From Porticoccaceae bacterium (GTDB lineage: Bacteria; Pseudomonadota; Gammaproteobacteria; Pseudomonadales; Porticoccaceae): 10,455 nucleotides of DNA. The stretch is taken from the NCBI GenBank assembly GCA_019090225.1, contig JAHRWI010000274.1:1-10455 (forward strand), written 5' to 3'. The notes beneath the pieces were generated by a model. The model ran no database searches and had not been told where the DNA came from. It saw only the letters and a list, made by a program, of their open reading frames with translations. Of the stretch, positions 7,166 through 10,455 are shown in pieces. The translations under genes were made by a program, and so were the position numbers. Within the stretch, counting starts at the first letter, position 1; every line of letters starts with the position of its first letter.

Positions 7166-7675
7166 GTGAAAAGATTTTTAGTATTAGCAAGCAGTTTATT
7201 GGTACTTAGTGGCGCAGCGTTTGCCGAAACTGAAATTGCCGTGATTGATGTGACGCGCGCCATATTTAGCACCGAAGTAGCCAAGCAGCGTCAGGATGAG
7301 TTGCAGAGCGCTTCAGAATTTTCTACTCAGCAGGCCAAGTTCGATAGTCTCACTGCAGATATGAAAGCCCTGCAAAAAGAAATCGAAGGCAAGGCCATGA
7401 CCCAGTCACAGGAGCAACGTGTCGAGTATCAGAAGAAGGCGGAATATTTGCGCGCAGATCTAGAGCTAGTGTCGCGCAAACTTCAGGCTGAAATTAAGGA
7501 TTTGCAAAATCGCATCATGGAGGAGCTGCAACCCAAGGCTCTGGAAGCGGTTAAGGAGCTGGTGACAGAAGGGAAAATCACGCTATTGCTACAACGAGAA
7601 GCGGTGATCTCAGCAACACCGGACATGGATTTGACATCTAAGCTCATTGATCGACTTAATAAGAAGACGCAATAA
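7166..7675 (+). CDS. skp: Periplasmic chaperone Skp/OmpH
   Basis: Skp is a trimeric periplasmic chaperone that holds unfolded outer-membrane proteins as they leave the Sec machinery, keeping them soluble until BAM inserts them. From GTG 7166 the product is 169 residues (E. coli 161). The signal peptide is MKRFLVLASSLLVLSGAAFA, cleaved after AFA before Glu21. The mature part opens with a short strand, EIAVIDVTRAIFST, like the conserved IAVVN/D start of OmpH proteins. A long charged helical region (about 40-130) forms the tentacle hairpin, and a strand-helix end, ITLLLQREAVISATPDMDLTS, closes the trimer core. An open frame extends upstream through the end of bamA, but it has no signal peptide at its start and I reject it. 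It follows bamA after 43 bases, fitting its partner role. The family has low sequence identity, so the call rests on architecture and position. Confidence 0.93.
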   Translation: MKRFLVLASSLLVLSGAAFAETEIAVIDVTRAIFSTEVAKQRQDELQSASEFSTQQAKFDSLTADMKALQKEIEGKAMTQSQEQRVEYQKKAEYLRADLELVSRKLQAEIKDLQNRIMEELQPKALEAVKELVTEGKITLLLQREAVISATPDMDLTSKLIDRLNKKTQ

Positions 7676-7685
7676 TTTTGACGAG

Positions 7686-7720
7686 CTTGTTTAGTAGCCT
7701 CGTTTAGCCGTCTCGTTAAA
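7686..7720 (+). repeat. Three direct repeats with a 13-base period before lpxD
   Basis: CTTGTTTAG (7686-7694), CTCGTTTAG (7699-7707) and CTCGTTAAA (7712-7720) start exactly 13 bases apart. The first two differ by one base, and the third shares its first six bases with the second. The array begins ten bases after the skp stop codon. A short inverted pair, ACGAG (7681-7685) with CTCGT (7699-7703), overlaps it but is too weak to call a hairpin. The function is unknown. Confidence 0.5.
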
Positions 7721-7846
7721 TCGACGACCGCTCAATCGATGACAATGCTTTGTAGCTTAAGGCTTGGTAGATTGGCTATCGGAACAACCGTTACTTACCC
7801 CGAACGGATTGTTTTCTGGAATTGACGCTGCCGTATTTACGCCTAA

Positions 7847-7853
7847 CAGGGAG
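7847..7853 (+). promoter_or_regulatory. Ribosome binding site that sets the lpxD start
   Basis: CAGGGAG sits six bases before ATG 7860, a good Shine-Dalgarno match. It overlaps no other plausible start except ATG 7854, which it abuts too closely. This decides the lpxD start and argues against the longer frame beginning at TTG 7764. Confidence 0.65.
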
Positions 7854-7859
7854 ATGCTA

Positions 7860-8879
7860 ATGGACGCTGTCTACACCTTGCGAGAGTGTGCTGATTTTCT
7901 TGGCGCTGAGCTGAGCGGTGATCCTGACTGTGTCGTTGCAGGGCTCAATACTCTGCAAGATGCGGGGCCAGGTCAGCTGGCTTTTCTGGCAAATATAAGT
8001 TATCAAAAATTATTGGTGTCAACATCGGCATCGGCGGTTATTCTCGAACCCCGATTTGCGGATCAGTACCATGGTAATAAACTGATCCTTGATAACCCTT
8101 ACGTCGGCTATGCCCGTATTACCGCCTGGTTTAACGACGCACCAAAGGCAGCTATAGGCATCCACGAAACAGCGGTTATCGCTGATTCCGCAACAATATC
8201 ACCCGAAGCATCCATCGGCCCACACGTGGTTATCGGCGAAGGCGTAGTGATTGAGGCGGGTGTCAGCATCGGTGCGGGCACCTATATCGGCGATCACAGC
8301 TCTATCGGTTGCGATACCCGGGTTTCTGCAAATGTCAGTATTTACCACGGTATTAGCATTGGCCTGAATGTCACTATTCACAGTAGTGCGGTGATTGGCG
8401 CAGATGGCTTTGGTTTTGCTAATGAGCGCGGCCAGTGGGTAAAAATCCACCAGTTGGGCGGGGTTGAGATCGGAGATCGAGTCGAGATCGGAGCCTGTAC
8501 GACCATTGATCGGGGCGCTTTAGGTAACACAGTCATCGAGGATGGTGTGGTGCTTGATAATCATGTCCAGATAGCTCACAACGTGCGCCTCGGTGAGAAC
8601 ACCGCGATGGCGGCTTATGCGGGTATCGCGGGCAGTGCGACCATCGGTAAAAACTGTATTTTTGCAGGTCAGGCAGGGGCTGTTGGTCACGTCACAATAT
8701 GTGACAACGTACAGGCAATGGCTCGCACCGCGCTCTCCAAGTCTATCGATAAACCAGGCTCGTACTCATCGGGCGTACATATGTACGAAACCCCAAAATG
8801 GCGGAAGAACGCGGCCAGATTTGGTCAGTTGGACGATATGGCCAGGCGTTTGAGACAGCTTGAAAAAAGCCAGAAATAA
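7860..8879 (+). CDS. lpxD: UDP-3-O-(3-hydroxyacyl)glucosamine N-acyltransferase
   Basis: LpxD performs the third step of lipid A synthesis in the cytoplasm, moving a second 3-hydroxyacyl chain from ACP to the 2-amino group of UDP-3-O-acyl-glucosamine. From ATG 7860 the product is 339 residues (E. coli 341). The N-terminal uridine-binding domain (about 1-100) starts MDAVYTLRECADFLGAEL and includes NPYVGYARI. A left-handed beta helix of hexapeptide repeats follows (about 105-310), seen as runs of the IGxxVxI type. The block GADGFGFANERGQWVKI and then EIGACTTIDRGAL match the family core. The catalytic His is His240 in VQIAHNV, equivalent to His239 in E. coli. A C-terminal helical tail contains WRKNAARFGQLDDMARRLRQ, comparable to the trimer-forming and ACP-binding helices. 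It follows skp, as is usual in this cluster, and precedes fabZ by 34 bases. Confidence 0.97.
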   Translation: MDAVYTLRECADFLGAELSGDPDCVVAGLNTLQDAGPGQLAFLANISYQKLLVSTSASAVILEPRFADQYHGNKLILDNPYVGYARITAWFNDAPKAAIGIHETAVIADSATISPEASIGPHVVIGEGVVIEAGVSIGAGTYIGDHSSIGCDTRVSANVSIYHGISIGLNVTIHSSAVIGADGFGFANERGQWVKIHQLGGVEIGDRVEIGACTTIDRGALGNTVIEDGVVLDNHVQIAHNVRLGENTAMAAYAGIAGSATIGKNCIFAGQAGAVGHVTICDNVQAMARTALSKSIDKPGSYSSGVHMYETPKWRKNAARFGQLDDMARRLRQLEKSQK

Positions 8880-8913
8880 TCGATTAGTTTATTCATTAAA
8901 TTTGAGATATTAA

Positions 8914-9354
8914 ATGCGCATTGAAGATATACAGAAACTCCTGCCGCACCGCTACCCCTTCCTGCTAGTGGATCGGGTTGTTGAAATAGAGCTGGGTAAG
9001 CGTATTCTCGCGTATAAAAATATCACCATGAATGAAGAGGTGTTTAATGGTCATTTTCCAAAAGAGCCCATTTTCCCGGGTGTGATGATAATCGAAGCTA
9101 TGGCTCAGGCGGCCGGCCTGTTGGGTTTTGCGACGGTGAACAAGCAGCCTGAAGACGACGCCCTGTATCTGTTCGCCGGTGTTGACGGTGTGCGTTTTAA
9201 ACGCCCCGTAGTACCTGGCGATCAACTCATGCTGGAGGCTGAAATCGATTCAACCAAACGTAATATATGGCGCTTTAAATGTCGTTCGACGGTCGATGGA
9301 CAGCTGACCTGTCAGGCCACCATTCTTTGTGCCTTGCAGGGTTTTGATACCTGA
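8914..9354 (+). CDS. fabZ: 3-hydroxyacyl-[acyl-carrier-protein] dehydratase FabZ
   Basis: FabZ removes water from 3-hydroxyacyl-ACP to give trans-2-enoyl-ACP in each cycle of type II fatty acid synthesis. It competes with LpxA and LpxD for 3-hydroxyacyl-ACP, which explains its place among the lipid A genes. The 146 residues form a single hotdog fold. Visible motifs are LLPHRYPFLLVDRV (9-22) and NGHFPKEPIFPGVMIIEAMAQ (from 45), which holds catalytic His47 on one subunit and Glu61 in the central helix. FKRPVVPGDQL follows later. The ATG start has GAG seven bases upstream. The TGA stop overlaps the lpxA ATG by one base (TGATG), a typical coupling arrangement. Nothing is unusual in length or active site. 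Confidence 0.98.
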   Translation: MRIEDIQKLLPHRYPFLLVDRVVEIELGKRILAYKNITMNEEVFNGHFPKEPIFPGVMIIEAMAQAAGLLGFATVNKQPEDDALYLFAGVDGVRFKRPVVPGDQLMLEAEIDSTKRNIWRFKCRSTVDGQLTCQATILCALQGFDT

Positions 9355-10130
9355 TGGCAAATATTCATCCCACAGCCGTTGTTGACCCATCGGTCGAGCT
9401 TGGCAAAGGCGTTGAGATTGGCCCGCTGACTGTTATTGGCCCGAATGTAGTTATCGGTGACGACACCGTCGTTGCCTCCCATGTGGTGATTCAAGGGCCG
9501 ACAGTTATCGGTGCGCAAAACCGAATATTCCAGTTCTCCACCATCGGTGAAGATACGCCCGACATGAAATATAACGGTGAGCCGACCCGTCTGGTGATTG
9601 GTGACCGCAATATTTTTCGTGAAGGGGTGACTGTCCATCGAGGTACGATGCAGGATAATGGCGAAACCCTGATCGGTAACGATAATCTGTTTATGGCTTA
9701 TGTACATATCGGTCATGATTGCGTGGTAGGTAACCACACCATTCTGGTCAATAATGCCTCTATTTCTGGTCATATTCATGTTGGGGACTGGGTGTTTTTA
9801 TCGGGCTATACCCTCATCCATCAGTTTGTGCGTATTGGTGCTTACGCTTTTTTGGGCGCGGGTGCTTATCTGAATCAGGACTTACCCGCTTATGTGATGG
9901 CTGCTGGCCATCCGGCGGTGCCGCGGACTATTAACAAGGTGGGCCTGGAGCGCCGGGGTTTTAGCAAAGATCAGATTAAGGCAATCAATCGAGCCTATAA
10001 AACAGTCTATCGCCAGGGTTTGAAGCAGGACGAAGCATTGGCAAGACTTGATGCGCTGGCAGAGCACAACGACGTGGTACAGCCATTCATTGATTCAATC
10101 CGCGGTTCAACACGCGGTATTATTCGTTAG
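9354..10130 (+). CDS. lpxA: UDP-N-acetylglucosamine 3-O-acyltransferase
   Basis: LpxA catalyses the first step of lipid A synthesis, transferring a 3-hydroxyacyl chain from ACP to the 3-OH of UDP-GlcNAc in the cytoplasm. The 258 residues (E. coli 262) begin with IHPTAVVDPSVELG. They continue as a left-handed beta helix of hexapeptide repeats to about residue 185, then form a C-terminal helical domain with GLERRGFS and end in STRGIIR, all typical. The catalytic base is His121 in HIGHDC (His125 in E. coli). His118, His140, His156 and Gln157 also match conserved active-site positions. By ungapped alignment from His121, the acyl-chain ruler site (Gly173 in E. coli, Met169 in Pseudomonas aeruginosa) is Ala169 here, in FLGAGAYLNQD. 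E. coli His191 corresponds to Pro187. The start overlaps the fabZ stop, and lpxB follows after 15 bases. Confidence 0.98.
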   Translation: MANIHPTAVVDPSVELGKGVEIGPLTVIGPNVVIGDDTVVASHVVIQGPTVIGAQNRIFQFSTIGEDTPDMKYNGEPTRLVIGDRNIFREGVTVHRGTMQDNGETLIGNDNLFMAYVHIGHDCVVGNHTILVNNASISGHIHVGDWVFLSGYTLIHQFVRIGAYAFLGAGAYLNQDLPAYVMAAGHPAVPRTINKVGLERRGFSKDQIKAINRAYKTVYRQGLKQDEALARLDALAEHNDVVQPFIDSIRGSTRGIIR

Positions 10131-10145
10131 CGTTCTCAGTCTGCG

Positions 10146-10455
10146 ATGACCACAGTGCAGCGCATCGGTCTGGTGGTAGGCGAAATGTCCGGCGATCGTC
10201 TGGGCGCGGCTTTAATGGTAGCAATCAAGAAAAAACATCCAACTATTCACTTTGAAGGTGTAGGTGGTCCCCTGATGATGGCAGCGGGTCTCGAGTCGCT
10301 GTTCCCGATGGAACCACTATCGGTGATGGGGTTGGTAGAACCACTAAAAAACCTGACTACCTTATTACGCATTCGTCGCGGTTTACGAGATCACTTTATC
10401 GCGCGACCGCCAGCGGCCTTTATTGGTATTGATGCCCCGGACTTCAATTTAGGTC
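10146..10455 (+). CDS. lpxB: Lipid-A-disaccharide synthase, N-terminal part (3' truncated by window edge)
   Basis: LpxB is a peripheral inner-membrane glycosyltransferase (family GT19) that joins UDP-2,3-diacylglucosamine and lipid X into the tetra-acyl disaccharide 1-phosphate. The window shows 103 complete codons out of about 380, open to the last base. The start reads MTTVQRIGLVVGEMSGDRLGA, matching the family's glycine-rich opening, usually GETSGDILGA or GEASGD. FEGVGGPLMMAAGLESLFPM and LSVMGLVEPL follow. FIGIDAPDFN (92-101) carries the conserved Asp pair Asp96 and Asp99, essential in studied homologues. Met14 and Arg18 in the opening loop differ from the usual Thr/Ala and Ile. The ATG lies 15 bases after the lpxA stop with no clear Shine-Dalgarno sequence, so expression may depend on coupling to lpxA. 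Position and motifs make the call firm. Confidence 0.95.
   Translation, partial: MTTVQRIGLVVGEMSGDRLGAALMVAIKKKHPTIHFEGVGGPLMMAAGLESLFPMEPLSVMGLVEPLKNLTTLLRIRRGLRDHFIARPPAAFIGIDAPDFNLG

Larger units (their letters stand above)
7676..7859 (+). other. 184-base skp-lpxD intergenic region
   Basis: This is the longest stretch without a confident gene in the window. Its first third holds a three-copy repeat with a 13-base period. A second pair, ATCGACGA and ATCGATGA, lies 15 bases apart at 7720-7742. From TTG 7764 the frame is open into lpxD, but the 32 extra codons do not resemble the start of LpxD. I see no strong hairpin followed by a T run, so no terminator is called. A GGAAC at 7781 resembles half of a sigma-E promoter, but a matching -10 element is lacking. 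Confidence 0.6.

Noticed and set aside
7676..7720. Rho-independent terminator after skp
   Set aside because: The only inverted pair, ACGAG/CTCGT, gives a five-base stem with a 13-base loop and no following T run.
7781..7820. Possible sigma-E promoter before lpxD (GGAAC at 7781)
   Set aside because: No TCTGA-like -10 element occurs at the proper spacing; the match is half a site only.
7764..7859. 32-codon N-terminal extension of LpxD from TTG
   Set aside because: The extension lacks similarity to LpxD starts and a ribosome binding site, while CAGGGAG precedes ATG 7860, which gives 339 residues, close to the E. coli length.

Overview
The window is an uninterrupted plus-strand stretch of the envelope-biogenesis gene cluster that is widely conserved in Gram-negative bacteria, mainly Gammaproteobacteria. 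The order is frr (5' end missing), uppS, cdsA, dxr, rseP, bamA, skp/ompH, lpxD, fabZ, lpxA, lpxB (3' end missing). Gene order, protein lengths and motif spellings (for example Pseudomonas-like MDGNNRWA in UppS and HEFGHFWVARR in RseP) point to a gammaproteobacterium with a lipid A-containing outer membrane. A lineage below class cannot be fixed from the sequence alone. GC content looks moderate, near one half. There is no sign of a mobile element, CRISPR array, tRNA, rRNA or phage.

Layout. Positions 1-354 hold the end of ribosome recycling factor. Positions 382-3333 hold three lipid-precursor genes: UppS (undecaprenyl diphosphate for peptidoglycan and O-antigen carrier), CdsA (CDP-diacylglycerol for phospholipids) and Dxr (second step of the MEP isoprenoid pathway, which supplies UppS). 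Positions 3408-7675 hold outer-membrane protein quality control and assembly: RseP (site-2 protease of the sigma-E stress pathway), BamA (outer-membrane protein insertase) and Skp (periplasmic chaperone). Positions 7860-10455 hold lipid A synthesis and the linked fatty acid step: LpxD, FabZ, LpxA and the start of LpxB. LpxA and LpxD draw 3-hydroxyacyl-ACP from the same pool that FabZ dehydrates, so the last block couples lipid A and fatty acid synthesis.

The genes are tightly packed: uppS-cdsA and fabZ-lpxA overlap by one base, and most gaps are 15-75 bases. The exceptions are the cdsA-dxr junction, where a possible 35-codon membrane micro-ORF fills the space, and the 184-base skp-lpxD gap, which carries a three-copy 13-base-period repeat. 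No convincing terminator or promoter was seen, which fits one or a few long transcripts, with the skp-lpxD gap the likeliest place for an internal signal.

No previously undescribed system is evident. The observations worth a second look are small: an AT-poorly-matched insertion with an in-frame 12-base tandem repeat in Dxr, the micro-ORF at the cdsA-dxr junction, the spaced repeat before lpxD, an alanine at the acyl-chain ruler position of LpxA, and a lone cysteine pair in a BamA surface loop.
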